A DNA stretch of 64,000 bases, from positions 3,671,501 to 3,735,500 of the forward strand of contig OZ014425.1 in assembly GCA_963965975.1 (NCBI GenBank), given 5' to 3'. The translations under genes and the position numbers were made by a program. The notes under the pieces are model-generated. The model was not told where the DNA came from. It was given only the letters and a program-made list of their open reading frames with translations, and did not search any database. Shown piece by piece: positions 1 through 23,673 of the stretch; position 1 is the first letter of the stretch; every line of letters begins with the position of its first letter. The stretch comes from Xestospongia bergquistia. Its lineage: Eukaryota > Porifera > Demospongiae > Haplosclerida > Petrosiidae.

Positions 1-203
1 AAATTGGGCAATGATTGAGCATGAATTGTTAAAAAGATTTGCATTTGTTATTTTTGTTACAGTTATATAACATAACGTGATGGCATAAGGGGTTATGACT
101 TTCCTGTGTTTGAACCTAACTATGCTATAGAATATAGATTACTCACAAATTGTACTTGCAAGACATTTTGGGCAATTATTATTTTCACACAATATTTCAA
201 CCC

Positions 204-252
204 TGATGGGTTTTCTTCAGGTGTGTGACCCACACCTGAAAAAGACCCATCA
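204..252. repeat. 49-bp imperfect hairpin
   Basis: The ends TGATGGG and CCCATCA are inverted copies, and an inner stem CAGGTGTG/CACACCTG surrounds a short TGACC loop. It lies just outside the left arm of the large inverted repeat. It may be the tip of a palindromic element; no target duplication was identified. Confidence 0.6.
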
Positions 253-254
253 CG

Positions 255-1215
255 GTATAGGATTAAGGTATAGTGCTGATGTAAAGATAGCTGTCTAATA
301 TTATAGTGCTATTGAATTGATCACAAATAGTCTTTCAAGTATGAGTTATATACTGTACATCATTTATGTAGTATAGTACCACACTGTTAAAATGTTAACA
401 AAGGCCTCAGTTGAAAGGACACAATGCTTTTTTGTATACCAAACACTTCAATATGACATATAACAAGTAGAAAACAAAGAGTACCTATGCATCAGCAGTT
501 ACTAAAACAAGGACTGGACTGCATGGAATTGGATTGGAGATGAATTGTGGAAAATATATCACCTAGAATTATTTATTACTTTGTATGTAACTAAAATTTT
601 AATATACTGAATTATCATGTGTTGCAATTGCAACATGGAGCAATTCTTCCATGGAAACACTACTCAAATATAACATTAAGATTCTGTAAAAAGATCAGCA
701 ACGTTAACACATTATTCTGCACATTGAATATAGGAACAAACATCTTTATTATAGATGTATAAACAACCCCAAACATATATCAAGTGGCCTAATTTCTAAC
801 TATATAGATGATGTATGTGTTGGTGATACACCTATGTCATAACATAGAGTATATAAATTTTGTGTTATTGATTGGACAGATTGCTTTCGGACATGTACAC
901 TCACATCAGCAAAACACTGTACACTAGCTAGCACCTTAAGTATCTAAAACATTCACTGATACACTATGTACAAATATCAGAAGAATTGAACAGTTTATAA
1001 GTCAGTTGACAGTTGCCACAGCAAATTTTTGTATAAATTGGGGCACATGGATGAACAGACAAACTTTATACAAAAGTTTTTGAAGCGTCTGGGTTCTACT
1101 AAAAAGAAAGAAGTGTAAGTTCACTAACTTCGCTTGCATTCCACATAATATAAACTACAAAGCTACCAGTTACTTTCTACTTCTACTACAATAATAGTTT
1201 AATTATAAGGGGGTG
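255..1215 (+). repeat. Left arm of large inverted repeat
   Basis: Long stretches reappear in reverse complement at 4118-5200. Examples are the block around 640-1110 (matching about 4240-4715) and the block around 255-400 (matching about 5035-5195). Similarity is high but interrupted by indels. No coding sequence is apparent. The outer part also matches, inverted, the duplicated 5' flank of the collagen gene at 5090-7560. Confidence 0.8.
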
Positions 1216-1674
1216 TGGCTACTTAATTTCGTCGGTTGCACGTGGTGGCTATCGCGTAATGTAGTTGAAAAACGCGGGCACATACCAGGTATGTCTTTTC
1301 TTCTTGGTCACACTTGTTTGTACGTATAAGTGAGTAATTAAGACAAGTTGTGTATCGTCTTTCTACAAGTAGTTGTTAGCTCTTACTCATTGTCAAGTTT
1401 CTGAGCAGTGAGACAGATAGACTAAATGAAATACTGATTTCACTCCATAATTCAATTTCTCCATACACTTTTATATAATATGGCTAATTGGATTAAGCTT
1501 AAACTTTGTTGCTATATGCTACTGAAACCCGTTAGAGTTTGAGCTAACGTTAACTATCCATTAGAAGCCTATGGCCTTCATCCATGTACCCACTTGGCCT
1601 TACTTACTTGATTATGTCATGCGGCCTGATCCTATATTAATGTTATAATTGAGATTACTTATTTAGCTCTCTCC
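1216..1674. other. Non-coding spacer, nothing recognised
   Basis: AT-rich single-copy-looking sequence between the left inverted arm and the tandem array. I see no exon, RNA gene or repeat that can be supported. Confidence 0.5.
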
Positions 1675-2255
1675 TAGTATACTGCTCTATTGACATTAAG
1701 TCCTTGTACAGAGAGGTGAATATTATTATCATGTTATATAATTAAGATTGTTTACTTTAGCTTGCCCTCATTATATTGCTTTTAGGTCTCTATACAGACA
1801 GGTTTTAGCTCCTCTCATCATATGACATTAGGTCACTATACAGAGAAGCTAATATTACCATTATGTTATAAAATTGAGATTACCTATTTTAGTTCTCTCT
1901 CTCTCATCATACTACTTTATTAACATTAGGTCTCTAGACAGACAGGTTTTAGCTATCTCTTATTGCTCTGCTGTATTGACATTAGGTCTCTGTACAGAGA
2001 GGTAAATATTATTATTATGTTATATAATTTGAGATTACTTATTTTAATTCTCTCTCGTTGTACTACTGTATTAATTGACATTAGATTCCTATACAGACAG
2101 GTTTTAGCTCTCTCTTGTCATACTACTCTTTTGACATTGAATCTCTTATATAGTCAGGTGAATATTACTATTATGTTATATAATTGAGATTACTTATTTT
2201 AGTTCTCTCTCATTGTACTACAGTATTGACATTGAGTCTATGCACAGACAGGTTA
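1675..2255. repeat. Degenerate tandem repeat array
   Basis: About four compound units of roughly 145 bp. Each contains variants of GACATTAGGTCTCTAYACAG followed by an ACAGGTTTTAGCTCTCTC type or a GAGAGGTGAATATTATTATT type segment. Copies differ by substitutions and small indels. Apparent ORFs here are by-products of the repeat. It sits in the spacer of the large inverted repeat. Confidence 0.75.
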
Positions 2256-2889
2256 GTATTTTTTTGTCTACTTAATTTTAGTCATGTGGCCTAGAAATCC
2301 TCATGACTTTTTATTCAAATTTAAATGTTTACTGTGTTTAGAATTTATCTCTCTGTAGTCACTAATATTTTGTACGTAACTTTGCTACCTGAACAAGTAC
2401 TGTGTAACATTTTGCCTTTATTTGCCAAGTACATTCAGTTCTATAATTGTTTTAGTCACGTACTATGTATACAATTTATGTCCGCTTGCATCCATTGTTG
2501 TGTGCACCAAATTATAGCAACAAATAAAATTTAACTGCATACTTCAATTATAAATCATAACAATCTACTGCATGGGTAACTATGACAGGTGTAACTGATC
2601 GAACCTTAAAGCTTCAGTAGCTTCCTGCTCCACGCACTATCTAACATTCTTTAGTCTTTCAACATCTTCTTCCAGCTCTTCAGTCCTTACTATGACATTA
2701 GCATCTTTAAAACATATTAGTTCATTGATACTTTTTTTTGGAACTTTTGTTTCCTATTGATACTATTTTCTATTTACTTTGCTCTACATTGTTAGCTTTA
2801 TATTTTATGTACTCTGGAATGTTTTATTGCAGATCAATTATAGCAACTAGACTACTACCAATTAAAGATCGCTTACTGTCTTCTAAAAT

Positions 2890-3303
2890 GGCATGTTCTG
2901 CTCAACAACATGCAACTCAACTAATTCATTATAAGAATTGGAGTTCAAAAGATCTCAAACTAGCTTGTAAAACTGTAAGCAGTGGATTGTCAATCAGAAG
3001 AGCAACTGAAGAATACTAGATTCCACCATTCAAGACCATGTTTCTGGGAAGGTGGTAAGGGGTACTAATAATGGACAACAAAAGTGCTTAACAGATGAAG
3101 AAGAGGAGGAATTAATGGACTTTTTGTCAGGATCAGCTAAAATTATATATCCACAACTGACCAGAAAGGATGTTCTTTCATTGGTTCAAACTTTACTTAT
3201 TGAAAAGGGTCAAAATATCAGTGTGACAGGTGGTTGGTGGGAAAGTTTCGAAAAGAAGCATCCAGAAGTTACTCTTTGTGTGACTGAACATCTCTCACAT
3301 TGA
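2890..3303 (+). pseudogene. Pogo/Tigger-like transposase N-terminus, frameshifted
   Basis: Two overlapping frames encode consecutive DNA-binding domains typical of CENP-B/pogo-type DDE transposases. The first (2890-3019) ends in a pipsqueak-like helix-turn-helix, with motifs WSSKDLKLACKTV and SIRRATEEY. It hits a stop just where the family usually continues with an Ile-Pro-x-Ser pattern. The second frame, from about 3023, resumes with STIQDHVSGKV and then LTDEEEEELMDFL and a CENPB-type helix-turn-helix. The frame change and the stop after CVTEHLSH show decay. No DDE catalytic core was recognisable in the following 600 bases. Family assignment rests on motif recognition only. Confidence 0.75.
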
Positions 3304-3940
3304 ATTTACTTATATTGTGAGTTTGGATCATTAATAATGTTTGAACATTTTTCTTGTATCTTGATAGCGTAAGCAAAAGGAAAGATAAAGAATCGTGAGT
3401 TAAAAGTGCATACCAGGTACATAATTCTGTTTAACACAATGCAAATTGTGAAAGGGGATCTGTAGCAGTAAATACTTTCATTCCATCACTTCCTGGAATC
3501 TTTGCTTGATTTTTAGGAAGTGCCATGCACATTGGTATCATTTTGTTTGCTAAAATTGCATTATCATTTGTATTATATATTATAACTATTGTTAATGAAA
3601 ATGGAAAAGGGAAGACCTGTAGCAAGAAAACTGTAGTGAAAAGAGGAAAGAAACCACAGACCTGCATGTGGTAAGAAAAATGCATGAAGTTTGTATTAAA
3701 GTGTACCATTTAAATTAGCACTGTTTCTATCAATGAAAAATTTGAAATCAGATGGTAAGAATTTAAACTAGACTGGTAGTACATTTACTATACATTAGAT
3801 GGATTTGGTATGCATACATTCAATGCTAAAACTGAAGGAAAGAAAAATCTGCTACCCCACAGTATGGATAATAGAATACTATTTTATTTGAATGTCTACT
3901 ACACTTTGTAGCAATTACTGAATGTAATGACAAAACTTCC
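3304..3940. other. Unrecognised interior of the dead transposon
   Basis: Between the helix-turn-helix remnant and the PHD remnant. Short frames exist on both strands but no DDE motif could be made out. Most likely this is the eroded catalytic region or a deletion scar. Confidence 0.4.
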
Positions 3941-4078
3941 TGTATTTGTGGAGAATGAGAGTATGAAATGATGATTTATTATGGTGGAGAAGACTGTCCT
4001 ATAGGCTGGTGACATTTTAATTGTGCAGGTCTAACTGCAGAACCTAAACGTGACTGTTTGTGTTCTTACTGTGATTAA
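3941..4078 (+). pseudogene. PHD-finger remnant of the same transposon
   Basis: One frame reads CICGE, then CPIG, a tryptophan, HFNCAGL and CLCSYC, followed by a stop. This is the Cys/His spacing of a PHD finger such as those at the C-terminus of some pogo-like transposases. Two in-frame TGA codons interrupt it, one after CICGE and one after the tryptophan, and one expected zinc-binding Cys is missing before GGEDC. It lies 640 bp after the transposase N-terminal remnant on the same strand, so both are probably parts of one dead element. Confidence 0.65.
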
Positions 4079-4117
4079 TAATTATAATCATTATTTTTCT
4101 TCCGGACAGACTTAGAT

Positions 4118-5200
4118 AGCCATACCCCTTAAGGAATTATCAACTGTTATAATGGTAGAAAGGTATTAGAATTAGAAACTAACTTGTAGTTTTGTAGTTT
4201 ATATTTTGTAGAATGCAAGTGAAGTTAGTGAACTTACACTTCATTCTTTCTGGTTGAACCCAGATCCTTCAAACGCTTTTGTATTAAGTTTGTCTGTTCA
4301 TCTGTGTGCCCCAAATTATACAAAAGTGGCTGTGGCAATTGTCAACTGACTTATCAACTGTTCAATTCTTCTAATATTTCTACATAGTGTATCAGTGAAT
4401 GTTTTAGATACTTAAGGTGCTAGCTACTGTGCAGTGTTTGCTGATGTGAGTGTCTGAAAGCAATCCATCCGATAACACGTAATTTACTCTATATTATTAT
4501 AGCATAGGTATATCGCATATGCATACATCATCTACATAGTTAGTAATTAGGCCACTTGACATATGTTTGGCATTGTTTATAAATCTGTAATAAAGCTCTT
4601 TGTTCCTATATTCAATGTGCAGATTATGTGTTAATGTTGCTGATCTTTTTACAGAATCTTAATTTAATATTTGATTAGTATTTCTACTGAAAAATTGCTC
4701 CATGTTTCAACTCATTAACGACAAAACCCAATTCATAATGCAAAATCCAGCTAGAATCTAGAAGCCAAAGGCAATTTTTGTAGTTTTTGCCCGATAATCA
4801 AAGCAATAAGAAGTTATTCCCTGAACTAATTAATACTGGTTACCTCAAACCATCCCTTGCTTATGGCTTCAATTATCAGGCAATAAACTACAAAGATGAA
4901 TTTTTGGCTTCTAGTTGGTTTGACTTAGACTGGGTTTGGCTTTGTGGTTACTCAGCTTTAGGATTACAAGTATGATGAACCTATGATAACTGAGGCGTGT
5001 CAGTTGAAATGATGTACTGCTTTTAAGTGGTATTATACTACATAAATGATGTACTTGATGTAAAAAACTTGTTTTTCTCAAACATTGAATTTTTATCATA
5101 TAAGTCATACTTGAAAGACTATTTGTGTCAATTCAATAACACTATATTATTTGACAACTATCTTTACATCAGCACTATACCTTAATCCTATAGCCTTATT
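4118..5200 (-). repeat. Right arm of large inverted repeat
   Basis: Reverse-complement partner of 255-1215, with a unique-looking insertion around 4720-5030. Its outer end (5090-5200) is also the start of the directly repeated collagen 5' flank. The inverted repeat may therefore be an inverted segmental copy of gene-flank DNA rather than transposon termini. Confidence 0.75.
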
Positions 5201-5610
5201 ATGGAATAATGAACATGACTACCCTCTAGCTTTTTTGAGAAAAGAGTTGCCTTAATCATGGTTTACCCATATCAGTATATTTTGACTTGATAACAGTTTT
5301 TGTCTGTATACGTCCAAACCTCAAAATTTTATGATTGAATGCAATGCAAATTGTACATTGTTTTATGATTTTTATACAGCTAATTCAGTCTTCCCATAGC
5401 ATCTGTTAAGGAACTAGCTCATATTGTTATGCTATGACTACTAGCCCTATAGTTTTTGTTCTATCATCATTACTTGTACTTTACATCATCACAATGCAAA
5501 GATATTTGTATATATATATATAATGCTTAACTCATACAGTTACTGAGTCTGCTTCAGCAAACAAATTTGCAAGGTATAAAATTGGCAATAAATCTATAGG
5601 CCAGACAGGA
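5090..5610 (+). repeat. Collagen 5' flank, decayed copy 1
   Basis: Shares order and sequence with 6160-6600 and 6960-7570: the AATTCAATAACRCT segment, TTTGACARCTATCTTTA, a GTTTACC segment, then a TCTATCATC segment. Only this decayed copy also includes an exon-like stretch (about 5538-5600) similar to the start of the collagen coding exon at 7515-7575. In this copy the frame is broken by an early TGA, so it is a relic. Confidence 0.75.
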
Positions 5611-5761
5611 GGAACTAGAGCACAAAGGGAAAACCTGAGTGCACTATTTCCTGTAGAAACCTCCAATTTTGACAATTGTGACCCACAAGGTCAACCCATG
5701 CCAGCCTAGTGATACAACAAGTCCAACTCAAGTGTAACGACTCAGCGGAATTATAAATAAT

Positions 5762-5883
5762 TCTCTTTGATGTTAATAAGAAACATTAAGTAAAAAACAT
5801 GAGGTATCTATCAATAAATTAGATACCTCATGTTCATAAACATCTGAGCTCTAAATACCTCATATTTCTTATAACATCAAAGA
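5762..5883. repeat. Short palindromic element (MITE-like)
   Basis: Outer ends TCTTTGATGTTA and TAACATCAAAGA are inverted copies. An inner perfect 14-bp stem (ACATGAGGTATCTA and its complement) flanks a 9-base loop. It interrupts the direct repeats of collagen 5' flank. No clear target duplication seen. Confidence 0.6.
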
Positions 5884-6159
5884 AAAATATTCAAAAAATG
5901 TCTAAAAAAATAAATTGATCATGACTAGGAAATCTTCTAAAATTAATACTTATCATGTTCTCTATAAACTGTATATCAGATTATTACTAAATAAGACAAA
6001 GGAAAGGCATAAACAAGTTCACAAAAGTTTAGAACAATGATAAATGTATGATCTTGTGTGATATTTGTTTCATAATCTATATAATAAAGACATTTCTACA
6101 AAACAATAGTGAATAGATATATGTTATAGAGTATATTATAGTTAGTATTTTCTCTAAAA

Positions 6160-6600
6160 ATATTGAATCTTAAAGTTTACAGCAAGTCATAGTTGAGAGA
6201 CTATATGTAATCAATTCAATAACGCTTTATATGTGTATGTGTGTTTGTAATGTTTGACAACTATCTTTATATCAGCACTGTTACTCTAACCATAATACCT
6301 TATAGAATATCCCCTCTTTGAAGAAAGTTTGGCTGCCTTGTGGTTTACCTAACCAAACCTATGTCTAAGACTATGTATGACTTCATACCCAATTTTCATC
6401 CAAACTTCATTATTTTCTGCAGTGCAAGTAACATGTATATACTCTGATTTTAAATTGTAGATGTTTCAATAATTTATAGCTAATTTCTTGTCTGAAGTTT
6501 CCAGGGCATCTGCTAGAGGACTGAGTTCATTTTGTTATGCTTTGACTGCAGTTTTCATTCTATCATCAACATGCTTAATCACATTCTAGATAAACTGTAT
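6160..6600 (+). repeat. Collagen 5' flank, copy 2 (no exon)
   Basis: Second direct copy of the sequence immediately upstream of the collagen gene; it ends before the exon part. Segments at 5990-6170 and 6590-6820 are also near-identical to each other (AGAACAATGATAAATGTATG and following), consistent with unequal tandem duplication. Confidence 0.75.
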
Positions 6601-6959
6601 ATCAGATTATGCTAAATAAGGCAAAGGCCAAGCTCACAAAGTTTAGAACAATGATAAATGTATGATCTATGATATTTGTTTCATAATCTATATAATTATG
6701 ACATTTCTAAAAGATGTTAAAGCTGTTCCTACTGAACACTCTTAAAATCCTAAGATATAGACTTACAATGCAAAACAATAGTGAATAGATATATGTTATA
6801 GAATATATTATAGTTAGTATTTAATAAATAAATGTAGGCAATACATTGGGCATTGTTTTATATGTTTATAATATTAATTTTAGATTTTGATTTCTATTTA
6901 CATTACATTACCAGTAATCTTTGAAGTGGTTTGTACTCATGAAATAATAAATTGTTTTT

Positions 6960-7036
6960 CTCTAAAAAATATTGAATCTTCTTAAGCTATACAGGAGGTC
7001 ATATTTGAGAGACTATCTGTAACCAATTCAATAACG

Positions 7037-7115
<79 letters not shown>

Positions 7116-7504
7116 TAACATTTGACAGCTATCTTTATATCAGCACTGTTACTTTAACCATAATACCTTATAGAATAGTCCTCTCTTTAACAAAAGGAGG
7201 TTGCCTTGTGGTTTACCTAACCAAACCCATGTTTATATTATAAACTTGATAAACAATTTTCATCCAAACCTCATTATCTACTGATAGAGTGTAGTGCAAG
7301 TAGCATGTGTATACTCTGATTTCAAATAGTAGATGTTTCAAGAATTTATAGCTAATTTCTGTCTAAAGTTTCCATGGCATCTACTAGTGGACTGAGTTCA
7401 TATTTTTATGCATTAACTGCAATTTTCATTCTATCAACATGCTTTACATTATCAAAGTGCCAAGATGGTAAGATTAACTTATTCATTGTGTATATAAAAC
7501 TATA
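6960..7504 (+). promoter_or_regulatory. Collagen 5' flank, copy 3 (functional upstream region)
   Basis: Directly precedes the collagen start. A TGTATATAAAACT string at about 7489 resembles a TATA box, but it is only about 15 bases from the chosen ATG. The first exon may therefore lie further upstream, or the string may not be a core promoter. The region carries the (GT)n tract and is the third direct copy of this flank. Confidence 0.4.
7038..7112. repeat. (GT)n microsatellite
   Basis: About 37 uninterrupted GT dinucleotides. The equivalent place in flank copy 2 has only a short TGTGTATGTGTGTTTG, so the tract expanded after duplication. Confidence 0.95.
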
Positions 7505-21808
<14,304 letters not shown>

Positions 21809-22151
21809 TATTCTAAACAAGTAATACTCGTTTTACTAATTATATATAATATTTTGTTAGTTTAACTAGTAATTCATATCATTTGCTATATAACTTATAA
21901 CCAATCAATTAGACCAGACAATGTAATACTAATATAGTCAATTCCCATAACTGTAACTGTCAATGTCCCAAAAATTTCATTTTCAGTATAAACTATGAAC
22001 TTGTACATAACATGTCTTCTGTGAATTCAAATACAGTGTATAGAATGACATCATCACATTATATGTGTTCATTCAGTCTAGCAATACATGTCAACAAGAT
22101 GGCTAAGACAGCAAAAGCCATATACATTGAGAACACAACTCTCTTCAATAA
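21809..22151. other. Intergenic, convergent 3' ends
   Basis: AT-rich sequence between the collagen stop and the stop of the reverse-strand gene. No further gene is supported. ATTATATATAATATT near 21839 could serve as 3' end sequence but no standard AATAAA stands out. Confidence 0.5.
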
Positions 22152-23560
22152 TCACTTCTTTTTCTGTTTACTTCTTATAGTATTACCCAATATAGCTGAT
22201 TTTACAACTGCTTTAGCAAAGCGCTGATTAGTTTTAGGACGTGGGTGGTCATACCTATGACAAGTAATAATATAGATCTACTTAATCAAACTAGGGACAT
22301 AGAACTAACCATCCTGTAGCTCCTATTCTATCAGCTCGCATCTTGTTTCTCTTAGCATCTCGTATCAAAGTTTCCATAGCTAGTCTGGAGAAAATACAAG
22401 AAGAGCATTGAGGTAGATCATAACATCCCATAATGTCGATGTTTAATATCTGTATGTGTATGTTAAAGCTTGATTGTAAACTTAGCCCATTTTAAGTATG
22501 CTGTAGCTTAAAGACTGGTTGGACAGCTCAAAAATTAAAAATAAAAAGTTTTAATGTAACAACTATATCTTGTTGAAACCACATTTAGTTGCTGAGAGAA
22601 AACAGTTATAACACTTTATAATAAGTCACTACTATATAACTAACAGTAAAATACTGATAAGTTTTAAGTATAATCATTCAATGTAATTTTTAACATAGAA
22701 ATGAGGTATAAAGTGATCAAATTGGAGACAGAGGTTGTCTTGCTTTCATAACCTCAAATCTTGTCCTACAAGAGAACACACAGAAGTTCAATTGAAAACT
22801 AAAAACATCTAATTGCCTAGTCTCACGTAGCCAGCCCCTCCCTCTTGGGAAGGGTCTGGTCAACTGTAAGTATAGCTCTCATTCAGAGAACTACCGGAAA
22901 TCTGGTAGTTGATAAGTAGTGTTAAGAGATAGGAGGGCAAACACCCACTTTAAAATTGCTGACTAAACAGAAGTACAATGCTAGATACGCGAGCAGTTCT
23001 CTCAAGCTTTTCAGTACATTGTACTTCTGTTGAGTCAGCAATTTTAAAGTGGGTGTTTGCCCTCCTATCTCTTAACACCACTTATAGACTACCGGATTTC
23101 CGGTAGTTCTCTGAACGAGAGCTATACTTACAGTTGACCAGACCCTTCCCGAGAGGAAGGGGCTGGCTACACGAGACTACTAATTGCCAGAGTCAGTGGA
23201 GTGGTGTTGATTATGACATTACTTAAAATTGAGCTGACCAGCTTTTGTATATATATATATATATATATCACAATGTCAACTACAATATCAATTTGAAGGA
23301 GTGGTCAAGTGTTATCATCTTGATTACCTTTCTAATTCCTTTTCCTGGTCTTCTTCCCGTTCTCTCTTGATACCTATCGTTTGGTTGTCCGTCTGGGTTC
23401 GGTCCTCCTGATGTTCGATCTTTAGTTCAGTATCTGATGCTACGTTCTGATCATCAGTTGGTCTAGTTGAAGGACTAGCCATTAAGGAAACAAAACGTAG
23501 TGTGTTCACGGAGGGGTGGAGTCGACAACAAACTATGAATTTACTTAAAAACTTGGCCAT
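22152..23560 (-). CDS. POLR1D: POLR1D isoform-2-like protein
   Basis: Three exons on the reverse strand, 23560-23328, 22384-22310 and 22254-22152, joined in phases 2 and 2, give 136 residues. The acidic/basic stretch EEDQEKELER at the end of exon 1 runs into LAMETLIRDAKRNKMRAD and GATGWYDHP, then TNQRFAKAVVKSA. This matches the layout of human POLR1D isoform 2 (EEDQELER, a Lys/Arg-rich helix, a Met-Gly-Trp turn, then Thr-Asn-Lys-Arg-Phe). It does not match the RPAC2 polymerase subunit made by the other splice form, and I see no RPAC2-like exon in the introns or nearby. Function of this isoform is poorly known. The start could also be the internal Met 27 (MASPSTRPTDD), giving about 110 residues. 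Confidence 0.75.
22809..23188. mobile_element. Mutator-like foldback MITE with 9-bp target duplication
   Basis: The element 22818-23179 begins TAGTCTC and ends GAGACTA, with inverted arms of about 160 bp around a 40-bp spacer. It is flanked on both sides by the identical nonamer CTAATTGCC (22809-22817 and 23180-23188). Long terminal inverted repeats and 9-bp duplications are the hallmark of Mutator-like elements. It lies in intron 1 of the POLR1D-like gene and has no coding capacity. Confidence 0.9.
23250..23268. repeat. (AT)n microsatellite
   Basis: Short run of alternating TA in the first intron of the POLR1D-like gene. Confidence 0.9.
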
Positions 23561-23673
23561 CTCTTCGAAAAGATTACGGTTAATAGCAGAAGGTAGGGTA
23601 GCGATGTTATGTAGCCTTTCAAAATCCCGTTTGCATTTGTGTTGCTAGTGGGCAATAGAGTTCATCTGAAAAT
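23561..23673. promoter_or_regulatory. Short divergent intergenic region, POLR1D-like / NLR
   Basis: Only 113 bases separate the two start codons on opposite strands, so the genes must share upstream DNA or overlap in their 5' leaders. No specific element was recognised. Confidence 0.5.

Noticed and set aside
1963..2187. Open frame in the tandem array
   Set aside because: It is produced by the repeat units and has repeat-derived composition.
7043..7243. Open frame of alternating Cys and Val
   Set aside because: It is a translation of the (GT)n microsatellite.
22012..22227. Forward open frame over the last exon of the POLR1D-like gene
   Set aside because: It is antisense to a well-supported exon with correct splice sites.
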